Shown one piece after another: positions 25,117 to 34,371 of a DNA stretch of 64,000 nt (position 1 is its first letter; every line of letters begins with the position of its first letter). The notes under the pieces are model-generated. The model was not told where the DNA came from and searched no databases. It was given only the letters and a program-made list of their open reading frames with translations. Both the position numbers and the translations under genes were made by a program. Origin of the DNA: JAYKJB01 sp035284745 [NCBI: Candidatus Sericytochromatia bacterium] (GTDB taxonomy: Bacteria > Cyanobacteriota > Sericytochromatia > S15B-MN24); NCBI GenBank assembly GCA_035284745.1, contig JAYKIL010000031.1, positions 124,001-188,000 on the forward strand, read 5' to 3'.

Positions 25117-26292
25117 ATGTTAAGTTCGCAGCTTGAAGAGCAAATTGTGTCGTGGCGTCGCGATTTCCATCGCCATCCAGAATTAGGTTTTCAAGAGGTG
25201 CGGACCGCGCATCGTTTGGCCGAAATTATTCGCACGATTCCGGGCATTTCTCTGCAAACAGGTGTGGCGCAGACGGGCTTGGTGGCTTTGCTTTCGGGTT
25301 CACACCCGGGCCCCACGATCCTGGTCAGGGCGGATATGGATGCCTTGCCCATTCAGGAACTGAACGAGCATTCGTATCGCTCTTGTTATGACGGGGTGAT
25401 GCACGCGTGCGGCCACGACGCCCACATGGCGATGCAGTTGGGCGCGATGCACGTATTGGCTGAAAAACGCGACGAATTGCACGGACAGGTGAAATTTGTT
25501 TTTCAGCCAGCTGAGGAAGGCCCTGGCGGGGCCAAGCCTATGATTGAAGAGGGCGTTCTCGCCAACCCGCGGGTTGATGCCGCCCTCGGCTACCACATCT
25601 GGAACAGCCTGCCGGTGGGCCAGGTGGGAATTGCCGCAGGCCCTGTCATGGCAAATACCGATGAGTTTCAAATACGTGTGCAGGGGCAGGGCGGCCATGG
25701 CGCCGCACCCCATCTGTCCGTTGATTCTGTGGTGGTAGCGGCTCACGTGATCACCGCCTTGCAGTCGGTGGTGTCCCGCTCCGTCGACCCTTTGGACAGA
25801 GCGGTGGTCACCGTGGGGAAAGTGACCGCTGGCGATCGTCACAATATCATTGCCCATACGGCCCAATTAGAGGGCACGGCACGTTCGTTTTCTCCCGAGG
25901 TGGCCGCATTGATTCCGGAAAGGGTCGCCGCGATTGCGGAGCATACCTGTCAGGCGTTCGGGGCCCGCTGCCATTTGAATTATCAGCGGATCTACCCAGC
26001 GACGGTTAATGATGAGGAGATGAGCCGCAGGGTATGGGCATCCGCTGTGAAGGCCCTCGGGGAGGCGAGAGTGGTTCCGGCGAGACCGAGTATGGGCGGC
26101 GAGGACATGAGTTTCTTTTTGCAGGCCGTTCCGGGCTGTTATTTTTTTATTGGTTCTGCCAACCCTTCCAAAGGGATTGACGTTCCCCATCACCACCCAC
26201 AATTTCAAATTGATGAGGATGCGATGGCGACGGGGACACGTGTCATTGTTCAAGCCGTCTTAGATTATCTATCCCCTGTCTCGCCTCACTGA
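25117..26292 (+). CDS. M20 family amidohydrolase/aminoacylase
   Basis: Metal-dependent amidohydrolase of 391 residues, of the M20D branch that includes N-acyl-L-amino acid amidohydrolase, hippurate hydrolase and N-acetyl-diaminopimelate deacetylase. Typical motifs are DFHRHPELGFQE near the start, MHACGHDAHMAMQLG (Cys and His metal ligands), QPAEEGPGGAKPMI (Glu ligand and base), GYHIWNSLPVG and the C-terminal His in DVPHHHPQFQID. The dimerisation domain lies between. ATG 25117 is preceded by GGAGGAGGG at about 25102-25110, a strong ribosome binding site, so the longer frame from 24994 is rejected. It converges on proA with a 7-nt overlap. The substrate cannot be fixed. Confidence 0.9.
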   Translation: MLSSQLEEQIVSWRRDFHRHPELGFQEVRTAHRLAEIIRTIPGISLQTGVAQTGLVALLSGSHPGPTILVRADMDALPIQELNEHSYRSCYDGVMHACGHDAHMAMQLGAMHVLAEKRDELHGQVKFVFQPAEEGPGGAKPMIEEGVLANPRVDAALGYHIWNSLPVGQVGIAAGPVMANTDEFQIRVQGQGGHGAAPHLSVDSVVVAAHVITALQSVVSRSVDPLDRAVVTVGKVTAGDRHNIIAHTAQLEGTARSFSPEVAALIPERVAAIAEHTCQAFGARCHLNYQRIYPATVNDEEMSRRVWASAVKALGEARVVPARPSMGGEDMSFFLQAVPGCYFFIGSANPSKGIDVPHHHPQFQIDEDAMATGTRVIVQAVLDYLSPVSPH

Positions 26293-27554
26293 CGAACGGT
26301 GCCTTCCCCTTCCACGATCCACCGCTGGGTGGTGAGCGCCAGGGCACCCATCGGGCCCCACGCGTGGAGACGACTGGTGCTGATGCCGATTTCAGCCCCG
26401 AGGCCCAGTTCTCCGCCGTCATTAAAACGCGTGCTTGCATTAACCATCACCGCTGACGCGGCCACGCCCTTTATGAATTTTTCGGCGGTTGTCGGATTAT
26501 TCGTAACAATCGCTTCTGTGTGACCGGAACCATAGCTCGCAATGTAGTCGATGGCCCCCTCCACGCCTTCCACGGCTTGAACCGTTAGATCAAGACTTAA
26601 CCATTCGTGACCCCGATAATCATCGCCGTCTGGTGCGAGACTTTCATCGAGTGTCGCGAGTTCTGGACTCGCGTGCAATTTGACCCCAGCCGCGCGCAGC
26701 GCGTGGCTGAGACGAGGAAGTAAAGCGCCCACCACCTGACGGTCGATGAGGAGGCCCTCAGTTGCGTTGCAGACCCCCGGTCGTTGCGTTTTGGCGTTAA
26801 GGACTATTTTTATCGCCATGTCTGGATCTGCCTCTGCGTCAACGTAAGTATGGCAAACGCCAGTGGCGTGAGCCAGGACCGGAACCCTCGCTTCTCGCTC
26901 GACCGCGCGAATCAGTTCCGCCCCACCCCGAGGGATCAGCAAATCGATCAAACCGGCTGCGGAGAGCATCGACCGGAACCAGCTGCGGTCCGGATCATCC
27001 ACGACTTGAATCACCTCGCTTGGGAGGTCTGCTTTGCGCAGTGCGATTTGCAACGCGTTGTGGAGTGCCCGGGCCGAATGACGAATCTCTCGACCCGGCC
27101 GCAGAATGATGCCGTTTCCCGCATAGACTGCCAAGGCTGCCGCGTCAATGGTGACATTAGGGCGCGCCTCAAAAACCATTCCGATCAGGCCCAGCGGGGA
27201 GCGAACTCTGCGGACTTTTATGCCGGAAGGACGGACCCCGTGTTCTTCCACCTCTGCGAGGGGATCGGGCTGGGCCGCAATGGCTTGAACGGCCGCGATC
27301 AGATGCGATATCCGAGACGCGTTGAGTTCCATCCGATCGCGTCGCGCGGCTGATGCGCCGTTGTGCGAGGCAAGCTCTAAATCTTGTGCGTTGGCTCGGA
27401 GAATATCGTCCGCTTGCAAGCGGAGCGCTTCACTCAATGCGTGCAAAAACCTCAAGCGCTTTTCTGCCTCGGCACGCGCCAGGGTCGCGGCTGCCCGACG
27501 CGCGGTTTTGAAGCAGTCCAGGTGTGACTTCTGGGTGTCTGTTGTCGTTTCCAA
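26286..27554 (-). CDS. proA: Glutamate-5-semialdehyde dehydrogenase
   Basis: Gamma-glutamyl phosphate reductase of 422 residues, the second step of proline biosynthesis: NADPH-dependent reduction of glutamyl-5-phosphate to glutamate semialdehyde. ProA landmarks are VRRVRSPLGLIGMVFEARPN, NGIILRPGREIRHS, LIPRGGAELIRAVE and the catalytic cysteine in KTQRPGVCNATEGLLI, all in their usual order. Usual ProA reads LKGGSEA where this one reads RPGREIR. Length is normal. It follows the UbiB-like gene by 3 nt on the same strand. proB, the partner kinase, is not in the window. Confidence 0.95.
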   Translation of the reverse strand: METTTDTQKSHLDCFKTARRAAATLARAEAEKRLRFLHALSEALRLQADDILRANAQDLELASHNGASAARRDRMELNASRISHLIAAVQAIAAQPDPLAEVEEHGVRPSGIKVRRVRSPLGLIGMVFEARPNVTIDAAALAVYAGNGIILRPGREIRHSARALHNALQIALRKADLPSEVIQVVDDPDRSWFRSMLSAAGLIDLLIPRGGAELIRAVEREARVPVLAHATGVCHTYVDAEADPDMAIKIVLNAKTQRPGVCNATEGLLIDRQVVGALLPRLSHALRAAGVKLHASPELATLDESLAPDGDDYRGHEWLSLDLTVQAVEGVEGAIDYIASYGSGHTEAIVTNNPTTAEKFIKGVAASAVMVNASTRFNDGGELGLGAEIGISTSRLHAWGPMGALALTTQRWIVEGEGTVRQ

Positions 27555-27557
27555 GGG

Positions 27558-30023
27558 TCAGATCTCCTTTGAGTCGGAGGAGGGTTGGGAGTCCTCTTGC
27601 TCCAAGGCTGAACGGAGACGGTTCCAGGTGTTGCCTGCCGCTCGCCAAAGGCCCTGGGCGACGCCTCCCCAGTCCACTTGCGGGAGACGTTCTCGCAGGT
27701 TGGAAAGAACTTCCTGTCTCACCGGTTCACCGTCGCCAGAGAAGAACCAGCCCAAGGTCGGAACAGCCAACTCACTGATACGCAGGCGGCCATCGGCAAG
27801 CAGTGGTCTCAGTGCTTGCCACAGTGGTTCTAAACGGCGGTCATTTGGTTGGGAGGGGCTCTCGGTGTCTCGGAACCACAGCAGCAACAGGCTCTGCCAC
27901 GGCTTGCCATGGGGGCCCGTCGCAAGTTCAAAAAAAGTTCGAATCAAGGGTGCAATGTTCATATGAGGATGTTCCGCTGCGCGCGCGAGCAGGGGCAAAA
28001 ACCTGCCATCAAGGACGTCGGGGTCGCGGGCGAGCCGTTCACCGAACGCCTGAAACCAGCGTTTACCGGCCGGGCTCTTGAGGAGAACCGCTGCCCGCTC
28101 AACCACCGGTTGCAGAATCAGGTCCGGCGTCTGAAGGATCTGCTCCGCGACGCGGAAAAGCTGTGCCCGACACGTTTCCGACAATGTCCTGCCTTCAACC
28201 CACGAATCCCACGAAAAGTCTGAGGACACGGGTTGTTGTGTATCGCCAAGGCTCTCAAAGTCAGTCAGGCGCCGGGAGCCGTTTTTCGAAAGGAGGCGCC
28301 TCAGGAAGTCTATTCCCTCGGGTGTTTCAAGAAACGCGAGGAGAGGAGCCAGGAGGTCATCCCACGTCCAATCTGGGTCTTCTGCCGCCATCGCCGCATA
28401 GGCCAAAAAATTGCTATGGGTCTCTCTCGAAACGTTTGCGAAGGGCTCATTTAACAGGTCGAGAATTCCATTGCGAACACGCGTCCCCTCCGGGGAGGTG
28501 AGGTAGCGCAGAACGGCCGGGGTGACTTCACCGAATTTAAAGCTCGGCTCTTTTGAGGCACTGCCGAAAAGCGTGCTCAGTCGATCAGGGCGAAATTTTC
28601 CCGCAATGAACAGCTCGTCCACTAACTTTTCTCGGATCGAAGCCTTCGCGTCAGTGAGCAGAATCTTTGCGGCGTAGGGCCCCGCGACTTGTAGAAACCG
28701 AAAGTCGGGCCACAATTGGTGGATGATGCCCTCTAAGGTGATGATGGTCCGCAAGATAAAGGCGATTTTCTCCGGGATTCTGAAGGGATATTCGTAAAGC
28801 ACTTGGGAGACGGCCGCGAAAATTTCCTTGACAGTGAGCCGGTGGTCTTTCTCGCCGTACTGAGACTGGAATATATGCTGGGCGACAGGAATCAACGCCC
28901 GGCGATCGACGTGCGGGGAGAGAAATTCCAATGCAATGAAATCGTCGACAAGTAAGTCATACTGGCGATGCACAGAATGCAAAAACACATCGACAATTTT
29001 TTCTTGGACAAAGGGACTGATGGACCCCACCATGCCGAAGTCGATGTATACCAATTGACCGGCTCGGTCCACGAATAAATTTCCGGGATGAACGTCGGCG
29101 TGAAAAAAACCGTCTTCTAAAATTTGCTTGATGGTAGCGCGAACCCCGGTGTGCACCACCTGCTGAAAAGACAGGCCGGCATCGTGAAGCGCGACGAGAT
29201 CGGTCGGCTTGAAGCCATCGACAAAGTCCATCGTCATCACCTTTTCGGTGGTGAGGTTCCAATGGATTCTCGGGGTTGTGACCCCTTTAAAGTTTTTAAA
29301 GTTCTCGCGGAATTTCTCGGCGTAACGACCCTCTTCGAGGTAATTGGCTTGAACGAACAAGCTGTGACCAAATTCATCCAGAATCGCGGTGTAGGGCATA
29401 CCTCGGCTGAGGCGAGGATGACTGTCAATAAACGAAGTAATTTGTCGCAAAATGGCCATGTCCAGGCGGATGGTCCGGAGCAGTCCCGGACGCTGCACCT
29501 TCACGACGACATCGTCTCCTGTGTCTTTCAATTTGGCCCGATAGACTTGGCCGATACTGGCTGCTGCGATCGGGAACGGATTGAAGACTTCGAACAACTC
29601 GGTGGGGGAACATCCCAGTTCGGCTGCTATGATTCGCTGGGCTTCTCCGGAGTCAAACGGGGGGACCTGGTCCTGTAGTGAAGCCATCACCTCGATGTAG
29701 GGCATCGGGACAAGGTCAGGCCGGGTGGAGAGAACCTGACCGATTTTTATAAAGGTCGCGCCCAGGTCGACAAGTTTGTCCTTCAGCCAAATGGCGCGTT
29801 TTCTCTGTCTTCGCTTTTGCGCGTCTCCGGAGAATCGATTGTCCCACCAGAAACCCCAGACAAAGAGGGTCAGAACGGAAAAGAATTGCCAGCGTCGCCG
29901 CCAAATGAGCCTGCCCGCTGACTCCAAGACTGCGGGGAGTTCCGCAGGGTCGTAAGTCGCCGGAAGTTCGGTTGAACTGCTCGAAGGAGGAGCAGGGGTG
30001 ACGAGGTCTTGCACGAGTTCCAT
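27558..30023 (-). CDS. UbiB/ABC1-family atypical kinase with long C-terminal extension
   Basis: Membrane-associated protein-kinase-like ATPase of 821 residues in the ABC1/AarF/UbiB family, linked to isoprenoid quinone or lipid metabolism. The hallmark KxGQ motif is in FIKIGQVLSTRPDLVP (residues 91-106), the Ala-rich loop in AAASIGQVYRAK (153-164), the nucleotide-site Lys in VVVKVQRPG, the catalytic loop in FFHADVHPGN (306-315) and the metal Asp in YIDFGMVG. The N-terminal style is close to cyanobacterial members. From about residue 470 there is a 350-residue C-terminal extension with TPEGxxFL-like segments, of which I recognise no domain. ATG 30023 has GAGGA 7 nt upstream; the frame to 30050 is less likely. 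Confidence 0.87.
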   Translation of the reverse strand: MELVQDLVTPAPPSSSSTELPATYDPAELPAVLESAGRLIWRRRWQFFSVLTLFVWGFWWDNRFSGDAQKRRQRKRAIWLKDKLVDLGATFIKIGQVLSTRPDLVPMPYIEVMASLQDQVPPFDSGEAQRIIAAELGCSPTELFEVFNPFPIAAASIGQVYRAKLKDTGDDVVVKVQRPGLLRTIRLDMAILRQITSFIDSHPRLSRGMPYTAILDEFGHSLFVQANYLEEGRYAEKFRENFKNFKGVTTPRIHWNLTTEKVMTMDFVDGFKPTDLVALHDAGLSFQQVVHTGVRATIKQILEDGFFHADVHPGNLFVDRAGQLVYIDFGMVGSISPFVQEKIVDVFLHSVHRQYDLLVDDFIALEFLSPHVDRRALIPVAQHIFQSQYGEKDHRLTVKEIFAAVSQVLYEYPFRIPEKIAFILRTIITLEGIIHQLWPDFRFLQVAGPYAAKILLTDAKASIREKLVDELFIAGKFRPDRLSTLFGSASKEPSFKFGEVTPAVLRYLTSPEGTRVRNGILDLLNEPFANVSRETHSNFLAYAAMAAEDPDWTWDDLLAPLLAFLETPEGIDFLRRLLSKNGSRRLTDFESLGDTQQPVSSDFSWDSWVEGRTLSETCRAQLFRVAEQILQTPDLILQPVVERAAVLLKSPAGKRWFQAFGERLARDPDVLDGRFLPLLARAAEHPHMNIAPLIRTFFELATGPHGKPWQSLLLLWFRDTESPSQPNDRRLEPLWQALRPLLADGRLRISELAVPTLGWFFSGDGEPVRQEVLSNLRERLPQVDWGGVAQGLWRAAGNTWNRLRSALEQEDSQPSSDSKEI

Positions 30024-30118
30024 TATTCCTCGTCGCAACCCATGTGCCAAGCATCTTGACCCTGTTCAGCGTATAATCTTAATGTCCCCAGGAAATGCAT
30101 GACAGGGGTGAAGTTGCC

Positions 30119-31438
30119 ATGGGCGTGCTCAATGGATGGAGACGAGAGTTCCTCCACTTCTTCGGCTCTCTGAAGCTCGCCATCGTTTTGCTGCTTGCGA
30201 TTGCCGCAGCCTCGATGGTTGGAACCGTCATTCCGCAGGACCAGGGGCCCTCTGTCATTGAAAGCGCCGCGTTTGCCGCGTGGCTGAAGACCGCCCTGCT
30301 CTCCATCCAAGCTTATGATGTTTATCATGCCGCGTGGTTCTTAGGGCTTCTGGCCTTGCTCTTTGTGAATCTTGCCGTTTGCACCTACTTACGGTTTCCT
30401 CCAACGTGGCGGCGTTATCGCTTGCAGAGGGTTCCTGCACCCGCCGTGTCTGGATTGTTGGAGGTCCAGCGCTTGGTGGCGCCCCCTGACCCTTTGCGTT
30501 TGGATAGTTTGCGAAAAAGGGGTTGGAATATTCAAATTCAGGGAGATGATCTTTATTTCGCGGAAAAGAATAAGTTCGTCAGAATGGCCCCCACTTTTAT
30601 TCACCTGAGTTTGTTTCTCATCATCGCAGGAGGAATTTGGGGGGGATTGGTGGGCATCAAGCATAGTTTGCCCGTGATGGTGGGAGAATCCTTGTCTTCG
30701 GACCAGATTGTGGAGACCGCTTACCAAAAAGGGCGTTTGCACGCGACACCGTCCCCGTTCGATGTGCGTCTCGACGCCTTCCGGATGGAGTTTCGCCCCT
30801 CCGGGATGGTCAAGCAATATTACTCTGACGTGACGGTGACGCCCCGCGATGGTCGGCCCCCGTTTCAGAAAACGCTGTGGGTGAACGAGCCATTGGTCCA
30901 TGATGGCTTCTATTTTTACCAGTCGTTTTGGGGTGTTGGCGCGGTGACGTGGCAGCGGGCGGGTCGAGAGGAAAAGCAAAAATTGACCCAGGCGAAGACC
31001 GGGGGTTACATGTCCGCTCCTTTTACGTTAGGGGGGCAAAGTCTTATTCTTTTCTTGCGTTCTTTGGAAGAACCCGCCATCTTGTTGCAAATCGATAACC
31101 TTCAACCGGTCGCCCAAGTGGTTCCTGGCTTGGCAGTTGAAGTGGCTGGACAGCCGTTCATGGTGTCGGGATATCATCTATATAGCGGGCTGGAAACAAA
31201 AACCGATCCTGGGATCCCATTGGTGTATCTGGGGTGTGGATTTCTCATTTTTGGTCTGGTGTTGCTGCCCTTTCGGCACTGTGAGGTCTGGGTGCGTCGG
31301 GACGATGCGGGTTGGTTGATGGGCGGCCGGACGCATCGTGGGCGGGTGATGTTAAAACGAGAATTATTGGGATTGGCTCACGTTTGGAATACACTGGAAT
31401 CACGCGGGGTGGATGAACCCGCAGGAGTGCGCGCGTGA
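30119..31438 (+). CDS. resB: Cytochrome c biogenesis protein ResB/Ccs1
   Basis: Component of System II cytochrome c maturation, 439 residues, which with CcsA delivers haem and ligates it to apocytochromes outside the inner membrane. It starts with the typical FFGSLKLAIVLLLAIAAASM helix and the following GTVIPQ motif, has further helices near residues 75-95 and 165-185, a large extracytoplasmic domain and a last helix near 380. ATG 30119 has AGGGG about 10 nt upstream; the ATG at 30095 is too close to its AGGA. It overlaps ccsA by 4 nt (GTGA). The caa3 oxidase subunit II and the CydA-like protein in this window are cytochromes c that need this system. Confidence 0.9.
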   Translation: MGVLNGWRREFLHFFGSLKLAIVLLLAIAAASMVGTVIPQDQGPSVIESAAFAAWLKTALLSIQAYDVYHAAWFLGLLALLFVNLAVCTYLRFPPTWRRYRLQRVPAPAVSGLLEVQRLVAPPDPLRLDSLRKRGWNIQIQGDDLYFAEKNKFVRMAPTFIHLSLFLIIAGGIWGGLVGIKHSLPVMVGESLSSDQIVETAYQKGRLHATPSPFDVRLDAFRMEFRPSGMVKQYYSDVTVTPRDGRPPFQKTLWVNEPLVHDGFYFYQSFWGVGAVTWQRAGREEKQKLTQAKTGGYMSAPFTLGGQSLILFLRSLEEPAILLQIDNLQPVAQVVPGLAVEVAGQPFMVSGYHLYSGLETKTDPGIPLVYLGCGFLIFGLVLLPFRHCEVWVRRDDAGWLMGGRTHRGRVMLKRELLGLAHVWNTLESRGVDEPAGVRA

Positions 31439-32337
31439 ACTTGATGATGTATGAAAATTGGGCGGTAACGCTGACGTTTTTTGCGGGGTTATCCGCACTC
31501 GTGTCATTTGTGCTGCATCTTGGCTTACGCAAAGAGGGCCTGAAGCGTTTGGGCCAGGCAGCGATGGGTCTTGCCTTGCTTGGCTCCGCCACGATTTTGG
31601 TGTTGCGGGGCGTGATCGCACAGCACGCGCCGTGGTCCAATCTGTGGGAGAGCATGATCACGATGCTCTTTGCCAGTTTGGTGTTCTACTTCGTGGTGGA
31701 AATTTGGTACAAGCCCCGTTTCTTTGGCGTGGCTGCGGCACCCCTGGTGATGGTTTTAATCGGGGGGGCGTCTATTCTGCCTGCGAGTTTCAAGGGCGCG
31801 GCGCCGTTGATGCCTGCGCTGCAGAGCTACTGGATCAAGATTCACGTTTTGCTGATTCTATTCAGTTATGCGGCCTTCACGATGTCGTTTGCCGCCGCGC
31901 TGGCCTACTTCTTTTTCGCTTGGAAGTCGCGGCGGGCAGAGCGCCTGGTTTTGGCGGGTGCTGGGGGCGTGGATGGCAACATGGCAGGCGGTGATAGCGC
32001 CGGTTTGATGCCCTTTAAGGAACAGTTGAGCTTCTTTGATGAATTGACTTATCGACTCATCTTGATGGGGTTCCCGCTGTTAATGATTGGAATTATTACC
32101 GGTGCGATGTGGGCCAACGGTGCCTGGGGCACGTACTGGAGTTGGGACCCCAAAGAGACGTGGTCTTTGATCACCTGGTTTGTTTATGCGGCCTATCTTC
32201 ACGCCCGCCTCACTCACGATTGGACGGGTGATCGCGCAGCCGGTCTTGCGGTGTGCGGGTTTGCTTCGATGGTGGTCACCTACATTGGGGTGAATTATCT
32301 CAGCTCAGGCCTTCACAGCTACGGGTTTATTCGTTAA
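31435..32337 (+). CDS. ccsA: Cytochrome c biogenesis protein CcsA/CcsB
   Basis: Haem-handling membrane protein of System II cytochrome c biogenesis, 300 residues with about eight hydrophobic segments. The WWD domain is evident in GAWGTYWSWDPKETWSLITW (about residues 226-245), flanked by conserved His residues in APWSNLWESM and in the C-terminal LSSGLHSYGF. The GTG at 31435 overlaps the resB stop, so the two subunits are coupled. The spacing and order resB-ccsA are the usual ones. An insert of low complexity (AGAGGVDGNMAGGDSAG, about residues 177-193) separates helices and is not typical. Confidence 0.92.
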   Translation: MNLMMYENWAVTLTFFAGLSALVSFVLHLGLRKEGLKRLGQAAMGLALLGSATILVLRGVIAQHAPWSNLWESMITMLFASLVFYFVVEIWYKPRFFGVAAAPLVMVLIGGASILPASFKGAAPLMPALQSYWIKIHVLLILFSYAAFTMSFAAALAYFFFAWKSRRAERLVLAGAGGVDGNMAGGDSAGLMPFKEQLSFFDELTYRLILMGFPLLMIGIITGAMWANGAWGTYWSWDPKETWSLITWFVYAAYLHARLTHDWTGDRAAGLAVCGFASMVVTYIGVNYLSSGLHSYGFIR

Positions 32338-32372
32338 GGCGGGGAGCAAAGGGGTGATATGGCGGTGCCGTA

Positions 32373-33272
32373 TCACAGAATCGTGAGGTCCAAGAGTTTT
32401 TGATGATAACGCGCCAACCCTGCCGACAGGATGCCGTGGGCCAAAGAGGGGCGTCCCGTCGTGAGCCAGTGACCCCACTCGCCAGCGAAGCAGATGCGGT
32501 CGGATAAACGGGTGCTTCCCGTGGTCTCCACATCGAGGGTCCGATGGTATTCGAAATGACTGAGCCCGGGGCCCTCCACGCGCTCAATCCAGAAATACGG
32601 AGGGTTCCATACGACGACTTGGACTTGTAATGGATGTGCCCGCGGCAGCATCGCCCACTTCACGTGATAACGTAAACCATTTTGCAGGTGCGTTTCGCTG
32701 GTTTCTATTTGAAAGGGCAGTGACAAGGTCTGCAAAATGGCCCCGGGGCGTCCAAGAGAATGCGCAAGTCTCTCGCGAGAGACAGGAACGACACTGCTTC
32801 TTTCAACGGTTTCTGAATGGGGTAATCCATTGAGGCTCTTTTCGTTGAGTCGGGTCTCTATGGCTTGGCGAAGGGCTTCGACTGTGCCGATGGTTTTCTC
32901 CATCGCCCCCTTGTTTGAGCCTGTCGTCCCCAGCAGTCGTGCCTCCGGTTTCGCCCACTGTGCGAATTTGTAGGCCAAAGCGAGTGCCTCGTCGGGCGAG
33001 CGACTGGCCGCAACAAGGCCCGCCAGCGCGGTGAGATCTTGCCAGGCGCCTAACAGGGTTCGCGGTACCGGAATTTTGGCCGCGCGCAGTCTGCTGTCAA
33101 AAATTTCGGCCCGTTGTCGCGAGGCCTCTGCTGTGTTGATCCAAAATTCTCGTGCGTCAGCGTCCGCTACAAACGATTCTGAGCTGCTAAGAACGGTTTG
33201 GACGCCCAGTTCTGACAGCAGATTCTGTACATCATTCCACCAGGGCGAGGAGGCAGGAGAAAATTGAGACAT
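32373..33272 (-). CDS. Hypothetical protein with SRPBCC-like C-terminus
   Basis: Protein of 299 residues, family not firmly recognised. Residues 1-170 are helical and of unknown type. The last 110 residues have the pattern of SRPBCC (START/polyketide cyclase-like) ligand-binding domains: LQNGLRYHVKWAMLPRAHPL, then PPYFWIERVEGPGLSHFEYH and TTGSTRLSDRICFAGEWGHW, with the family's core of a GPF/W...H.H..T.L.D segment. Such domains bind hydrophobic ligands, for example haem, quinones or lipids. It lies between the cytochrome c biogenesis and oxidase genes but on the opposite strand, so a link to respiration is speculative. It has no signal peptide. Confidence 0.65.
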   Translation of the reverse strand: MSQFSPASSPWWNDVQNLLSELGVQTVLSSSESFVADADAREFWINTAEASRQRAEIFDSRLRAAKIPVPRTLLGAWQDLTALAGLVAASRSPDEALALAYKFAQWAKPEARLLGTTGSNKGAMEKTIGTVEALRQAIETRLNEKSLNGLPHSETVERSSVVPVSRERLAHSLGRPGAILQTLSLPFQIETSETHLQNGLRYHVKWAMLPRAHPLQVQVVVWNPPYFWIERVEGPGLSHFEYHRTLDVETTGSTRLSDRICFAGEWGHWLTTGRPSLAHGILSAGLARYHQKLLDLTIL

Positions 33273-33422
33273 GACGGCGATCGACCTGTTGTTGATTCTT
33301 GCTGGCCATCGTACCCCGGAATCCGCGGGGTGAGAAAGCTTTTTCGGGGTTCAATTGCTTGCCAGGCAATGGTTTTAAGTGTATTTTGGGGATGTTGGTG
33401 ACCCCCCTCGTAGGAGCTCATT

Positions 33423-34358
33423 GTGACCGATCATTCTCACCACTCCCACGCTTCGCCGGTTCCTGCGGGAACGGATGTGGCCGCACTGGATCCACACGTT
33501 CTGGAACACGAAATCGCGAGTATTTTTCCGTCGATTACGGGGTTTTCAACCGGATTGATGTTATTCGGTATCGGGGCCACGTGGAACGAGTTTACGTGGG
33601 GACCCGCCGCGATCGTCTTGGGGTTGTCCATCCTCATTTGCGCCATGGTGGGCTGGTGGTGGGAACTGGTTCGCGACAACAGATTGGAAGAGAACAGCCT
33701 GATCGGAACACCCGATGACGCGCGGAAGGGCTTGCGGATAGGATTTGGATTTTTTATTGGCTCGGAAGTCATGTTTTTTGCAGCCTTCTTTGCCTACTAC
33801 TTTTACGCACGCGCGATGGCGCCTGTTTGGCCTCCCGAGGGTTTCGCGAAGCTTCCGTGGGACATCGCGTTGGTCAACACGGCGTTGCTGGTGGTCTCCG
33901 GTTTCTTCTATATGCGGGGGGAACACCACATTGAACACGGCACCCCCCAACGTTCGATGAAGCATATGGTCTTGGCTTTGATCTTGGGATTTGTTTTTTT
34001 GGCAGTGCAAGCGCAGGAATGGATGCATCTGATCCACGAGGGCTTTACGGTGCAGTCTGGCCCGATGGGAACAGCCTTTTATCTTTTGACAGGTTTTCAC
34101 GGTTTTCACGTGATTATCGGGGCTATTTTTATCACGGTGGTGACTGCTCGAATCGCGTTGGCCCACTTCACCCCTCAAAAACACTTTGCGATGACGGCCG
34201 CCGGTTGGTATTGGCATTTTGTTGACGTGGTGTGGATCGGTCTTGTGGTGTGTGTGTACCTCTATGACTATGTTCGTGATTATTTTGTAGGGCCGGCTAA
34301 GGCCGCCTGGTTGATGATTGAACCATTGTTGGCATCTGCCTCGCAGATCCTGTCCTGA
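33423..34358 (+). CDS. coxC: caa3-type cytochrome oxidase subunit III
   Basis: Haem-copper oxidase subunit III of 311 residues with about seven membrane helices, starting with a His-rich cytosolic tail (MTDHSHHSHAS). Family motifs include GFFIGSEVMFFAAFFAYYFY, EHHIEHGTPQRSM and LLTGFHGFHVIIGAIF, followed by AAGWYWHFVDVVWIGL with conserved Trp and His. The GTG start at 33423 follows an AGGAG about 10 nt upstream. In the standard order subunits are II-I-III; here III is first, then I (14 nt later), then II. It is an inner-membrane subunit that supports proton uptake and stability of subunit I. Confidence 0.92.
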   Translation: MTDHSHHSHASPVPAGTDVAALDPHVLEHEIASIFPSITGFSTGLMLFGIGATWNEFTWGPAAIVLGLSILICAMVGWWWELVRDNRLEENSLIGTPDDARKGLRIGFGFFIGSEVMFFAAFFAYYFYARAMAPVWPPEGFAKLPWDIALVNTALLVVSGFFYMRGEHHIEHGTPQRSMKHMVLALILGFVFLAVQAQEWMHLIHEGFTVQSGPMGTAFYLLTGFHGFHVIIGAIFITVVTARIALAHFTPQKHFAMTAAGWYWHFVDVVWIGLVVCVYLYDYVRDYFVGPAKAAWLMIEPLLASASQILS

Positions 34359-34371
34359 ACGGAGCTTTCGT

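Noticed and set aside
30056-30077. TTGACC plus TATAAT upstream of resB as a sigma-70 promoter
   Set aside because: TATAAT at 30072-30077 is perfect but TTGACC lies only 10 bp away, too close for a -35 box; no other good -35 is seen.
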